Assembly: GCF_036388275.1 (NCBI RefSeq)
Contig: NZ_DASVSF010000026.1
Location: forward strand, 62,001-126,000
Direction: 5' to 3'
DNA: 64,000 bases
DNA from: Longimicrobium sp.
GTDB lineage: Bacteria > Gemmatimonadota > Gemmatimonadetes > Longimicrobiales > Longimicrobiaceae
Shown piece after piece: positions 26,376 to 36,179 of the stretch. The translations under genes were made by a program, and so were the position numbers. Below the pieces are notes generated by a model. The model did not search any database, was not told the origin of the DNA, and was given only the letters and a program-made list of their open reading frames with translations. Position 1 is the first letter of the stretch. Each line of letters begins with the position of its first letter.

Positions 26376-26707
26376 GCAGTCCGCGAAGGCGGACTTCGGG
26401 CCGTCGTTGCCGCGACTTCAGTCGCCCCAGCGGAGCCGAGGCCTCGGCATCCGTGACCGCTGCCGCGCCCGGGCTCGGAAGCGTCCACGGCTAGATCCTT
26501 CGGCCCGCGAGCGATCGTCTACGGGCGAGGATCGCTCGCCTGGGCCTCAGGATGACAGGCCTGGTTGCGGTGCCTCACTGGATGCACAACCCCGAACCGG
26601 AGGGGCAAATCCGATTGCGCCTCGGGTGGCCTCGCGCACACCACTTCGCATGCAGTCCGCGAAGGCGGACTTCGGGCCCTTGTTGCCGCGACTTCAGTCG
26701 CCCCAGC
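26376..26707. repeat. two copies of the covarying two-stem element
   Basis: Copies at 26376-26431 and 26652-26707 both have AGTCCGC-GAAG-GCGGACT and the variant palindrome GCGACT-TC-AGTCGC. Between them (about 26488-26563) lies a different element with GATCCTTCGGC, GCGAGCGATC and CCTCAGGATGACAGG, whose ends recur at about 61100-61165. No gene is visible in 26322-26812. Confidence 0.8.
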
Positions 26708-26738
26708 GAAGCCGGCGGCTAACGACCAATCGACAACC

Positions 26739-26785
26739 AGCACGAAGCCTCACCTCGGAATCCACCCGGGTGAGGCTTTTTCGTG
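26739..26785. terminator. bidirectional hairpin terminator
   Basis: GCACGAAGCCTCACC pairs with GGGTGAGGCT...TCGTGC around a short loop; TTTTT follows on the plus strand. It lies between the lipoprotein gene and the convergent Gly/His-rich gene and may serve both. Confidence 0.75.
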
Positions 26786-26812
26786 CGAGAAGCGGAGACC
26801 GATTCTCGCCTG

Positions 26813-27379
26813 CTACTTCCGCGGGTCCATCGGCCCGCCGCCGCCGTTGTCGGCGAAGCCGCCGCGGTTGTAGCCGTTGTAGCCCCGCTCGTTGGTGGGC
26901 CGGCGGGCGCTCTCGGGCGCGTACTGCCCATGCCCCCGCGGGCCCGGCGCCTGGCCGTGGCCGCGGTAGTCTCCGCCGTACCGAAGGCCCACGCTGTTGC
27001 GGTTGTACTGCCCCACGAACCCCGCGTCGCGCCGCACGCCGCCGTTCTCCACGTGGCGGAAGCCCTGGTCGTACGTGTACCGCGGCGGAGCCTGCCCGGT
27101 CGGAGCGCGCCGCGCGTGCCCTTCGAGGCGCGGGTGATGGAAGATGCCCTGGCGGTCGTAGCGGCCGTCGCCCTCGTCGTACACGCCGTTGAAGCCGCCC
27201 GCGAAACCCAGGTCGTTCTGGTGCTGCATCCGGTGACGGCCGTACGCGCCGTGGCGGTGGTCGGCCTCCATGCGGTGGCCGTGCCAGTCGCCGTCGCGCC
27301 AGTTGGGGTCCAGCGGCTGCGGTCGGCCCCACTGCGGGCCCAGCTCCAGTTCCCGGTACTGCGAATCATATCGGGCCAT
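26813..27379 (-). CDS. Gly/His/Tyr-rich disordered protein
   Basis: 188 residues, basic and low-complexity, rich in Gly, Arg, His, Tyr and Asn, with no signal peptide or membrane helix. Repeated aromatic-Arg-Gly patterns (YDRQGIFHHPR, YDQGFRHVENGG, GYNGYNRGGF) are typical of intrinsically disordered, condensate-forming or RNA-binding proteins. I do not recognise a family. ATG 27379 has ACGGAGGCACACG ahead. The gene is divergent from the DUF4383-like membrane protein gene with 94 bp between starts. Codon use matches the neighbours, so a real gene is likely. Confidence 0.7.
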   Translation of the reverse strand: MARYDSQYRELELGPQWGRPQPLDPNWRDGDWHGHRMEADHRHGAYGRHRMQHQNDLGFAGGFNGVYDEGDGRYDRQGIFHHPRLEGHARRAPTGQAPPRYTYDQGFRHVENGGVRRDAGFVGQYNRNSVGLRYGGDYRGHGQAPGPRGHGQYAPESARRPTNERGYNGYNRGGFADNGGGGPMDPRK

Positions 27380-27473
27380 CGTGTGCCTCCGTGTTGTTGC
27401 ATCTGCCTGAATCTTGCCCCATACAGCTAGCAAGAAGCTTTCCCGCAGTATCCACCACGCGCAGGAGGAGATA

Positions 27474-27872
27474 ATGAGAACGCTGACCCAACGTGGCGCG
27501 ATGATCTTTGGTGTGGCATTCGTGCTGTTCGCGGTGATGGGATTCCTTCTTCCCGGCGGGATGGGGATGGAGTCGCACCCCGATCCCGCCCCGGACCTGC
27601 TGGGGATGTTTCCCGTGAACCTGCTGCACAACCTGGTGCACCTGGCGTTCGGCGTGTGGGGGCTGCTGGCCGCGCGGTCGCTTTCGGCGTCCCGGGGCTA
27701 TCACAGGGGCGCGGCCGTCATCTACGTGGTGCTGGCCCTCCTGGGGTTCGTGGCGCCGACGGGGTTCGGGCTGGTGCCGCTGGGCGGGCTGGACCCGGCG
27801 CTGCACCTGGTGCTGGCAGCCGGGCTGGGCTACTTCGGCGTCGTGCACCGTGAGGCGGGTGCCCGCGTGTGA
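27474..27872 (+). CDS. DUF4383-like four-helix membrane protein
   Basis: 132 residues with four hydrophobic segments (about 8-27, 45-67, 78-97, 106-125). NLLHNLVHLAFGVWGLLAAR and the FG start are typical of DUF4383 proteins. The family is of unknown function and frequent in soil bacteria. A very good ribosome-binding site (AGGAGGAG) stands 4 nt before ATG 27474. Confidence 0.85.
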   Translation: MRTLTQRGAMIFGVAFVLFAVMGFLLPGGMGMESHPDPAPDLLGMFPVNLLHNLVHLAFGVWGLLAARSLSASRGYHRGAAVIYVVLALLGFVAPTGFGLVPLGGLDPALHLVLAAGLGYFGVVHREAGARV

Positions 27873-27881
27873 CCGGTGCTC

Positions 27882-28160
27882 GCTGGGGCGACTGAAGTCG
27901 CGGCAACAAGGGCCCAAAGTCCGCCTGCGCAGACTGCCCGCGCAGTCGAGTGCACGACGCCAGGCGAGGCGCACGCGAATTCTCCCCCTCTCCCGCTTGC
28001 GGGAGAGGGGGCCGGGGGGAGAGGGCAGCCGAGGCATGCGCCGTCGCACGTCGAACGTCTCCAGCGCCTGTGAGCAAGCCAGCCCGAGCACGAAATCCAC
28101 CGAAGCGCACCCGACTGGCTCCCTTCCCCCGCGGGGTTTGCGGGGGAAGGGTTGGGGATG
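27882..28160. repeat. intergenic hairpin-repeat mosaic
   Basis: A two-stem element (27882-27936; palindrome GCGACT-GA-AGTCGC, second stem AGTCCGC/GCAGACT with one C-A or G-U position), a CCCTCTCCCGC/GCGGGAGAGGG hairpin (27986-28010) and a C-run/G-run hairpin with GGGTTTGC loop (28121-28151). The following bases to 28302 repeat the sequence found at about 23380-23505. Confidence 0.8.
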
Positions 28161-28302
28161 GGGGGCGCCGACGCATGCACCGGGTCCTCGGCCGAGCACG
28201 GCTGGTTCGGTGCCGCCGCGACCACGGCGGTTTCCGCGGAGTGTGTGGCGGATCCCTCAGTCGCTGCGGTCTACCGTGTTCAGGCAGGCTCGCCGGGGCC
28301 GC

Positions 28303-28461
28303 TCCTCAGACCGTGTCAAAACTCCGCGCGTAGGTCGAAGTGTCCGAAATTCGGGGGTCTTCGGACCCCTCCGATGGTCGCGCTTGTGGCTCACAGGCCA
28401 ATTGTGAGCGTGCTATATTTGCAGCACCTTCCAATGGCTGAGTTTTGACACAGTCTGTCCT
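28303..28461. mobile_element. 151-bp MITE-like insertion with 18-bp terminal inverted repeats
   Basis: The element spans 28307-28457. Its ends CAGACCGTGTCAAAACTC and GAGTTTTGACACAGTCTG are inverted repeats with 17 of 18 matches. It is flanked by the direct repeat TCCT (28303-28306 and 28458-28461). The surrounding repeat also exists uninterrupted at about 23500-23518 (GCTCC followed by TCGGGATGAC), giving the empty site. Inside is a palindrome GCTCACA-N7-TGTGAGC next to TATATT. It has no coding capacity; a transposase encoded elsewhere must have moved it. Confidence 0.8.
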
Positions 28462-28541
28462 TCGGGATGACAAATGCGCCGGACTGCCGAACCCGGCCGA
28501 AGCGGGCCCGGGCTTTTGCGAAGCCCGAGCCTTCGTTTATC

Positions 28542-29828
28542 ATGGTGCGTCCCCCGCGACCGTCCCTCGATCCGAACGGTTCCGTGTACTCCGATTCGTC
28601 GACCCAGATCGTCAACGCCCTTCACGAGGGGCGCTTCGCCGAGGCCGAGCAGCTGCTGGCCCGCTGGCTGGAAACGGACCCGTACGATGCCGCCAGCCGC
28701 TCGCTGCGGGCGCTCTGCCTGGCGGCGCTCAAGCGCGGCGACGAGGCCCTGGCCCAGGCGCGCCAGGCGGTGGAGGACGAGCCCGAGCTGGGATACTGCC
28801 ACTGGGCGCTGGGCCACGTGCTGGCCGACGCGGACAAGTTCGCGGAGGCCCTGGCGTGCGCCCGCGAGGCCGCGGTCCTGACCCCCGGCAGCCCCGAGCC
28901 GCACGCGCTGGCGGCGCGCTGCTTGGGCGAGCGAAAGGACTGGGCGGGCGCGCTGGCCGCGGCCGACAGGGGACTGGCGCTGGACCCGGAGCATCCCGCG
29001 TGCGCCAACCTGCGCGCGCTGGCGCTGCAGGTGCTGCGCTCGCCCGAGGCCGAGCAGGCGTTCGTCGACGCGTCCGCCGCCGACCCCCACAACGCCTTCG
29101 CCCGCGCCGGGCGCGGATGGCAGGCGCTGCAGGGCGGGGCGGCGCCCGACGCGGCGCTTCCCCACTTCTACCACGCGCTGGAGATCGACCCCGGCCAGGA
29201 GTGGGCGCGTGAGGGGCTGGTGGCCGCGCTCAAGGCGCGCAACCCGGTGTACCGCGTGATGCTGCGGTACTTCCTGTGGATGGACTCGCTGTCGCCGCAA
29301 ACGCGGTGGCTGGTGATCGTGGGGGGCGTGGTGGGATACAACGTGCTGCGGCGGGTGAGGAACGCGCAGCCGGCGCTGGCGCCGTTCATCGCTCCCCTGC
29401 TGATGGCGTACGGGGTGTTCGTGCTGATGACCTGGGCGGCCGACCCGCTGTTCGACGCGCTGCTGGCACTGGACCAGAAGGGCCGCGCCGCCGTCGAGCG
29501 CGGCCGGGTGCTGGCGGGCGCGCTGCTGGCGGTGCTGCTGATCACGGCCATCGCCACGGGCATTGCGGGGCTGGCCACCGGCGACGACCGGTTGCTGACG
29601 GCTGCCCTGGCCACCGGAGCGCTGGTGATTCCCACGGCGGGAGCCCTGAAGATGCGCCCCGGCTGGCCGCGGTGGATGATGGGTGCCTACACGGCCGCGG
29701 TCGCGTTGGTGGGGGCGCTCGGCGTGGCCACGTGGGGCACCGGGGGTGACGAGCTCGTGCTGGTCTCGATCATGGGCAGCGCGCTCGGAAGCTGGCTCGC
29801 CACCGGGCTCTCGACGGCGCGGCGCTAG
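28542..29828 (+). CDS. TPR protein with C-terminal membrane domain
   Basis: 428 residues. TPR-like repeats fill about 20-230 (EGRFAEAEQLLARWLETDP, AEALACAREAAVLTPGSPEP, ALPHFYHALEIDPGQ). After RNPVYRVMLRYFLWMD come five or six membrane helices (about 255-425). TPR domain in the cytoplasm with a membrane anchor is the likely arrangement. Function unknown. ATG 28542 begins the family-like sequence; the upstream 25 codons of the open frame lie near the MITE and are probably not translated. Confidence 0.8.
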   Translation: MVRPPRPSLDPNGSVYSDSSTQIVNALHEGRFAEAEQLLARWLETDPYDAASRSLRALCLAALKRGDEALAQARQAVEDEPELGYCHWALGHVLADADKFAEALACAREAAVLTPGSPEPHALAARCLGERKDWAGALAAADRGLALDPEHPACANLRALALQVLRSPEAEQAFVDASAADPHNAFARAGRGWQALQGGAAPDAALPHFYHALEIDPGQEWAREGLVAALKARNPVYRVMLRYFLWMDSLSPQTRWLVIVGGVVGYNVLRRVRNAQPALAPFIAPLLMAYGVFVLMTWAADPLFDALLALDQKGRAAVERGRVLAGALLAVLLITAIATGIAGLATGDDRLLTAALATGALVIPTAGALKMRPGWPRWMMGAYTAAVALVGALGVATWGTGGDELVLVSIMGSALGSWLATGLSTARR

Positions 29829-29865
29829 CCCCCTCCGGCAAGGCTCGCGAAAAGACGCTCGTGCT

Positions 29866-29895
29866 CCGCGCGCGCCGGAGGGCCGGCGCGCGCGG
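29866..29895. terminator. GC-rich hairpin between convergent genes
   Basis: Perfect 13-bp arms CCGCGCGCGCCGG and CCGGCGCGCGCGG with loop AGGG, between convergent genes. There is no T tract, so termination by it is only likely. Confidence 0.5.
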
Positions 29896-29904
29896 TGGGC
29901 CGGA

Positions 29905-30522
29905 TCAGCCGCCGACGGTGACCGTGCCCGTCATCCCCATGGCCTGGTGCGGGATGCACAGGTAATCGAAGGTTCCCGTGGTGCCGAAGGTATGCTCGAA
30001 GACGGCACCGGCGGGCAGGTTGGCCGACGCCCAGGCGCCGGGCTGTCCCGGGTTGGTGGGGGTGACGGTGTGGGTGCCCGTCACGCCCACCCAGCGCACG
30101 GTGGCGCCGGGGGGTACGGTGACCACCTGCGGCGTGAAGACGTTGCTGGTGGCCGAGACCAGGACGCCCCGCGTGAGCGCGAAGTTCACCGTGGCGGTCT
30201 GCCCCCCGCTCACCGTCACCCCCTTGCTGGCGCCCTCCCCGGCGTTCGTGGTGATGAAGCCCGCGGGCATGACGATGGCCACCGAGTGCGCGCCGGTGGC
30301 CACGCCGCTGATGGAGAAGTTGCCCCCGGCATCGGTCGTGGCGCTTCCCCCGCCCGCGATGCTGACGCTGACGCCGGCCAGCCCCGCGGCCCCGTTCGAC
30401 ACCTTGCCCGCAACGGTGCCCGTCTGCGGCTGGGTGGGCGGGCCATCGCCGCCGCACGCGGCGGCGGCACCAAACGCCAGCACCAGGGCCAGCGAGCCGA
30501 TGAAACGAATGTTCGTGGTCAT
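29905..30522 (-). CDS. cupredoxin-domain lipoprotein with carboxypeptidase-regulatory-like domain
   Basis: 205 residues. Lipobox AAAC (Cys23) follows a signal helix. Residues 35-115 form a carboxypeptidase-regulatory-like beta domain (VAGKVSNGAAGLAGVSVSI, TTDAGGNFSISGV). Residues 120-205 form a plastocyanin-like cupredoxin with copper ligands H151 (GTHTVTP), C189, H192 and M195 or M197 (LCIPHQAMGM). The full type-1 copper set suggests electron transfer or copper binding at the membrane surface. AAGGGAAAA precedes ATG 30522. Confidence 0.88.
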   Translation of the reverse strand: MTTNIRFIGSLALVLAFGAAAACGGDGPPTQPQTGTVAGKVSNGAAGLAGVSVSIAGGGSATTDAGGNFSISGVATGAHSVAIVMPAGFITTNAGEGASKGVTVSGGQTATVNFALTRGVLVSATSNVFTPQVVTVPPGATVRWVGVTGTHTVTPTNPGQPGAWASANLPAGAVFEHTFGTTGTFDYLCIPHQAMGMTGTVTVGG

Positions 30523-30596
30523 GCGATTTTCCCTTTGCAGGGGGGTTGAACGGGGCTCCGGCGGCGTGCCGGGCGCCCGGGGAAAGCGGCTACGCG

Positions 30597-30625
30597 TTGA
30601 GGCGGGGCCGGAAACGTGTTACATT
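30597..30625 (+). promoter_or_regulatory. sigma-70-type promoter of prfC
   Basis: TTGAGG (30597-30602), a 17-bp spacer and TACATT (30620-30625), 36 bp ahead of the prfC ATG. Confidence 0.55.
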
Positions 30626-30661
30626 CAGCGGCTGTAGACCAAAGCCACCCAGCGAGCCGCC

Positions 30662-32248
30662 ATGAGCAGGTTGAGCGAAGAGGTCCGCCGCCGGCGGACC
30701 TTTGCCATTATCAGCCACCCCGACGCGGGCAAGACCACCCTCACGGAAAAGCTCCTGCTGTACGGCGGGGCCATCCACCTGGCGGGGAGCGTCAAGGCGC
30801 GCCGCGCGGCCCGGCACGCCACCTCCGACTGGATGCAGATGGAGCAGGAGCGCGGCATTTCCGTGACCTCCAGCGTCCTGCAGTTCGAGTACGGCGGCAA
30901 GTCCATCAACCTGCTCGACACCCCCGGCCACCAGGACTTCTCCGAAGACACCTACCGCACGCTGATGGCGGCCGACAGCGCGGTGATGCTGCTGGACAAC
31001 CGCAAGGGCGTCGAGGAGCAGACGCGCAAGCTGTTCGAGGTGTGCCGGCTGCGGCGCACCCCCGTGTTCACCTTCGTGAACAAGTGCGACCGGCCGGGCG
31101 CGCCCACGCTGCAGCTGATCGACGACGTGGAGCGCGAGCTGGGGATGAAGTGCTACCCGATGATGTGGCCCATCCTGGACGGCGACCGCTTCCTGGGCGT
31201 GTACGACCGCCCGTCGGAGCGGGTGTACCTGTTCCAGCGGGGCGAGGACCACGGCTCGTCGCGGGTGACGGCGCAGGAAGGCACGCTGGACGACGAGCAC
31301 ATCCTGGCGGCGCTCCCCGACGCGTCCATCAACCAGCTGCTGGAAGACCTGGAGCTGCTGGAGATGGCGGGGGCGGAGTTCAGCCCCGAGGCGTTCCTGG
31401 CGGGCGACGTGTCGCCGGTGTTCTTCGGCAGCGCGCTCACCAACTTTGGGCTGGAGCCGTTCCTGAAGCGCTTCCTGGAGCTGGCGCCGGCGCCGGGCCC
31501 TCGCGAGTCGAGCACGGGCACGATCGATCCGGAGAAGCCGGAGTTCACGGGGTTCGTATTCAAGATCCAGGCGAACATGGACCCCAAGCACCGCGACCGC
31601 ATCGCCTTCGTGCGGGTGTGCTCCGGCCGGTTCGAGGCAGGGATGCAGGTGAAGCACGTGCGCACCGGCAAGCCCATTCGCCTGGCCAGCCCCACGCAGT
31701 TCATGGCGCGCGAGCGCACGCTGATCGACGAGGCGTGGCCGGGCGACGTCATCGGCATTCACGACCGCGGCAACCTGCGCATCGGCGACACCCTCTCGGC
31801 CGACGGAACGCTGGAGTTCGGGGGCATCCCGCGGTTCTCGCCCGAGCACTTCGCGCGGATCGTCATTGGCGACCCCATGAAGCGCAAGCAGCTGGACACG
31901 GGGCTGCAGCAGCTTTCGGAAGAGGGCGCGGCGCAGGTGTTCTACGCCGAGTCGCTCACCGGCCCGGCGCCCATCGTGGGCGCGGTGGGGCAGCTCCAGT
32001 TCGACGTGCTGCTGCACCGGCTGGAGCACGAGTACAACGTGCGGGCTCGGCTGGAGCGCATGTCGTTCGTGGCGGCGCGGTGGGTGGATGCGCCCAAGGC
32101 CGAGATCGACCGCCTTGCCGCCGGCCACGGCCGCATGCTGGTGTACGACGCCAAGCAGAAGCCGCTGGTCCTGTTCGACAGCGAGTGGACCATGCGCACC
32201 ACCATCGACCGCGAAAAGGCGATCGCGTTCTACGACGTGGCTCCCTGA
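30662..32248 (+). CDS. prfC: peptide chain release factor 3
   Basis: 528 residues, full length. GTPase motifs: HPDAGKTT (19-26), switch I ERGISVTSS, DTPGHQDF, VNKCDRPG. The RF3-specific segments RRAARHATSDWMQMEQERGI and DPKHRDRIAF are present. RF3 is a GTPase that removes RF1 and RF2 from the ribosome after peptide release and helps quality control. Single gene with its own promoter. Confidence 0.97.
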   Translation: MSRLSEEVRRRRTFAIISHPDAGKTTLTEKLLLYGGAIHLAGSVKARRAARHATSDWMQMEQERGISVTSSVLQFEYGGKSINLLDTPGHQDFSEDTYRTLMAADSAVMLLDNRKGVEEQTRKLFEVCRLRRTPVFTFVNKCDRPGAPTLQLIDDVERELGMKCYPMMWPILDGDRFLGVYDRPSERVYLFQRGEDHGSSRVTAQEGTLDDEHILAALPDASINQLLEDLELLEMAGAEFSPEAFLAGDVSPVFFGSALTNFGLEPFLKRFLELAPAPGPRESSTGTIDPEKPEFTGFVFKIQANMDPKHRDRIAFVRVCSGRFEAGMQVKHVRTGKPIRLASPTQFMARERTLIDEAWPGDVIGIHDRGNLRIGDTLSADGTLEFGGIPRFSPEHFARIVIGDPMKRKQLDTGLQQLSEEGAAQVFYAESLTGPAPIVGAVGQLQFDVLLHRLEHEYNVRARLERMSFVAARWVDAPKAEIDRLAAGHGRMLVYDAKQKPLVLFDSEWTMRTTIDREKAIAFYDVAP

Positions 32249-32380
32249 GCGATCCCGCGCACCCCCGAGCGAGGCCGGCTCCGGCCTAAGGCCGTGGAAG
32301 CACCGTTCGATTACGTCGAGGTTGGTCACGAACGGCGGACGGCACGAAGGGTCGAGGTACGGCGGATGCGGCATGTTCGC

Positions 32381-32583
32381 CACGTGGCGCATTTAGAACT
32401 GTCATTATAGGATAGCGGCACGGGCGTAGCGGCACCAGTGGGCGGCGGGGGAAGTTTGGACAGTGTACGGATTTGCGAGTTCCGGAATCGCCCGTGGCCC
32501 GAAGAGTGGGACAGCCCCAGCGCGGCACGGGCGAATGAATTCGCTGCAACAACCACACGAAGTCCGCGTTCGCGGACTGGCTT
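32381..32583 (+). repeat. about 203-bp composite repeat, copy 1
   Basis: Begins CACGTGGCGCA and ends in a two-stem element (32531-32583). A copy of nearly equal length is at 35807-36010; shared blocks are CACGTGGCGCA, GGCACCAGTG/GGCGCCAGTG, GAGTTCCGG, GGGACAGCCCC/GGGGCAGCCCC and the whole terminal element. On the minus strand it holds a TATAAT (about 32403-32410). No gene is seen in 32249-32651. Confidence 0.7.
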
Positions 32584-32651
32584 GCTCGGGTGGGTGTTTC
32601 GGTGTCGTGCGCGGCCGTGTATCGAGGCTGGCGGATGCTCTGCCAGGGGAA

Positions 32652-33662
32652 CTACGCCTCGCCCAATCCCCGCTCGATGGCCGCCACCGCCTCGGACTCC
32701 GCGGTGGCACCCAGGGTGGCGAAGTGGCCGGCGGATTCCGCCAGCGCCGCGCGCGCCCCTTCCACGTCGCCGGTGTCGCGCAGGAGCAGCCCGCGGTCGC
32801 GCTGCACCTCCGCAAGCAGCAGCGGGTCCGCGTGCTGGCGGGCAACGTCGAGGGCCGACTCCAGGTACGCGGCCGCATCGTCTTCGCGGCCCCCCGCGCG
32901 GGCGGCGGAGGCACGCACGCGCAGCGCGTCGGCGCGGCCCAGCGGCTCGCCCAGGCGCTCGAAGCGCTCCAGCGCCCGCACCACCATCGCCTCGGCCAGC
33001 GCGCCGTCGCCCGCGCGCGCCCGCAAGGATGCGCGCTCCGTCTCGGCGATGGCCACCACGTCCTCGGCCCCCGCCTGCCCCGCCAGCTCGATCGCGCGGC
33101 GGAAGTGCGCGTCGGCCTCGCGGTCGAAGCCCAGGTCGCGGTAGCTGATCCCCAGGTTGTGGTGCGTTTCGGCCAAGCCGCGCACGTTGCCGGTTCGCTG
33201 GTACGCCGCCAGGGCGCGCTCATAATGCACCAGCGCCTGGTCGCGCCGTCCGCGCACGTTGGCCAGCACGCCCAGGTTGTTGCTGGCCCGGGTCGCCGCC
33301 TCGTCGTCGCCCCACCCGGCGGCGGCCTCCAGCAGCCCGCCCCATACCTCCCCAGCCTGCGCCAGCCGCCCCGCCTCGAAGTGCGCGATGCCCACCAGGT
33401 TGGCCGCCTCGGCCCGAACGCGGCGGTCTCCGCGCTGCCCCGCCGCGCGCTCCACCTGTTCCGCCAGCTCCAGCGCGCGTTCGGTGCTCCCCACCACCCG
33501 CGACGCCAGCGCGTACAGAAACCCCAGCTCCGGCTCGGCCAGCAGGGCCTCGCGCGCAAGCCCGGAGCCCAGGCGCTCCAGCGCGGGCCACTGCCCGGCC
33601 GCGCGCAGGGCGCGGGCGCGGTCCAGCAGCTCCGAATCCGGAAGGGGGGCGGTGGCGTCCAC
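32652..33662 (-). CDS. TPR-repeat protein
   Basis: 336 residues made almost wholly of TPR-like helix pairs (ALELAEQVERAAGQRGDRR, ASNNLGVLANVRGRRDQALVHYERALAAYQRTGN, THHNLGISYRDLG). The pattern N-N-L-G-x-L-x-x-x-x-G resembles the TPR parts of tetratricopeptide regulators. No signal peptide, no effector domain. GTG 33662 is used as start; a CTG at 33674 that overlaps the previous stop as CTGA would add four residues. Likely coexpressed with the lipoprotein gene before it. Confidence 0.8.
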   Translation of the reverse strand: MDATAPLPDSELLDRARALRAAGQWPALERLGSGLAREALLAEPELGFLYALASRVVGSTERALELAEQVERAAGQRGDRRVRAEAANLVGIAHFEAGRLAQAGEVWGGLLEAAAGWGDDEAATRASNNLGVLANVRGRRDQALVHYERALAAYQRTGNVRGLAETHHNLGISYRDLGFDREADAHFRRAIELAGQAGAEDVVAIAETERASLRARAGDGALAEAMVVRALERFERLGEPLGRADALRVRASAARAGGREDDAAAYLESALDVARQHADPLLLAEVQRDRGLLLRDTGDVEGARAALAESAGHFATLGATAESEAVAAIERGLGEA

Positions 33663-33670
33663 GGTGGAGC

Positions 33671-34279
33671 TCAGTGCCCGCCGGCCAGGGCGTAGCGGGT
33701 GAACCCCGTAAGGTCCGCGCGCACCTCTTCGGCATCGTGCACGCGCACGCTGCCGATGCGCTCCCACCGCAACCCGGGAGCCTCCTGCCGCCACCAGCCG
33801 AACTGGAAGTCCTCGTCGTCGTCGTCCACGTCGCCGTCGTCGTCGAAGTCGGGGTCCGCATAGGCGTAGTTCACCCGGAGCTCGGCGGGCTCCTTGGGAT
33901 CGAACTTCAGCCCCGCGGGCGAGAACTCGAAGTTGAAGGCGCCCGTGTTCGCCACGCGGATGCGGATCTGCACCGAGTCGCCCTCGCGGATGGCCGAGCC
34001 GTCGGGCCGGCGCAGCAGCGCGTCGTCGCGCACGCGGAAGCGCAGGCACTCGGGCCCGGCGGCCTGGCCGGCCACCTTGTAGTCGATGCGCAGCTCCGTG
34101 TCGCGGCCCTTCACCGCCCAGAAGGTGGTGTCGTACGACTCCAGCGGCGGCGCGTCGGGTGCGGACTGGATGAAAACGAGCTCGTCCTCGTCCACGGTCG
34201 CGCCCCCGCCCGACGGGTCTTCGCAGGCGGCCAGGGCGGGCACCAGGGCCAGCAGGAGGAGAAATCGCTTGATCGGCAT
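33671..34279 (-). CDS. lipoprotein of unknown function
   Basis: 202 residues. Signal peptide with lipobox LAAC (Cys about 19), then a beta-rich mature domain (FIQSAPDAPPLESYDTTF, ELRIDYK, VQIRIRVANTGAFNFEFSPAGLKF) and an acidic stretch of Asp residues near 150-158 followed by FQFGWWRQE. The Asp stretch could bind cations. I do not recognise a family. ATG 34279 has a ribosome-binding site (GAAGTGA) ahead. Placed between a sigma-54 activator and a TPR gene on the same strand. Confidence 0.78.
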   Translation of the reverse strand: MPIKRFLLLLALVPALAACEDPSGGGATVDEDELVFIQSAPDAPPLESYDTTFWAVKGRDTELRIDYKVAGQAAGPECLRFRVRDDALLRRPDGSAIREGDSVQIRIRVANTGAFNFEFSPAGLKFDPKEPAELRVNYAYADPDFDDDGDVDDDDEDFQFGWWRQEAPGLRWERIGSVRVHDAEEVRADLTGFTRYALAGGH

Positions 34280-34407
34280 GTGCGTCACTTCAAAGAGGTG
34301 TGCAGTCGCGCTCCAGCGGTGATGCGGCAATGCCCGGGCCGCCTGGAAACACGCGTCGTTGCTGGATTTCGGCCGATCGCCACCGTGCGGAGACGCAACG
34401 CCCTGTC

Positions 34408-35754
<1,347 letters not shown>

Positions 35755-35806
35755 TACGGCGGGTAGGGCGGAAGGCGGATGGAGCGGCTGAAGCGATTCG
35801 TCGCGT

Positions 35807-36010
35807 CACGTGGCGCACTGTCTCGTTTCGATACGATATAGCCGACAGCCGTGGCGGCGCCAGTGCGCGGCTCCCGGGAGTGGAAGGGTAGACACGGAAA
35901 GGAGTTGAGAGTTCCGGGCACGTCCGCGGCTGGAGGGATGGGGCAGCCCCGGCAGGGGCGAATGAATTCGCTGCAACGACCACACGAAGTCCGCCTGCGC
36001 GGACTGGCTT
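35807..36010 (+). repeat. about 204-bp composite repeat, copy 2
   Basis: The second copy of the composite seen at 32381-32583, ending in a two-stem element (35957-36008). It starts 53 bp upstream of the sigma-54 activator gene. A partial copy of its CTGTCTC-TTTCGATAC part is seen at about 34400-34425, at the end of that same gene, as CTGTCTCATTCCGATAC. Confidence 0.7.
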
Positions 36011-36179
36011 ACTTTAGGTGGCCGTTCGGGGATCGCTCGCGACGATGGTTCCGCCTTTCCCTGCGGTATCGTCAACCTTGATTACCGGACCGATTGGATT
36101 GAGCCGGATACTACGGTTGCATGCGCCTTTCCTCCTCGCGAAATTCCGCCTATCTCGATCACGCACCTCGTCGAAGCCG

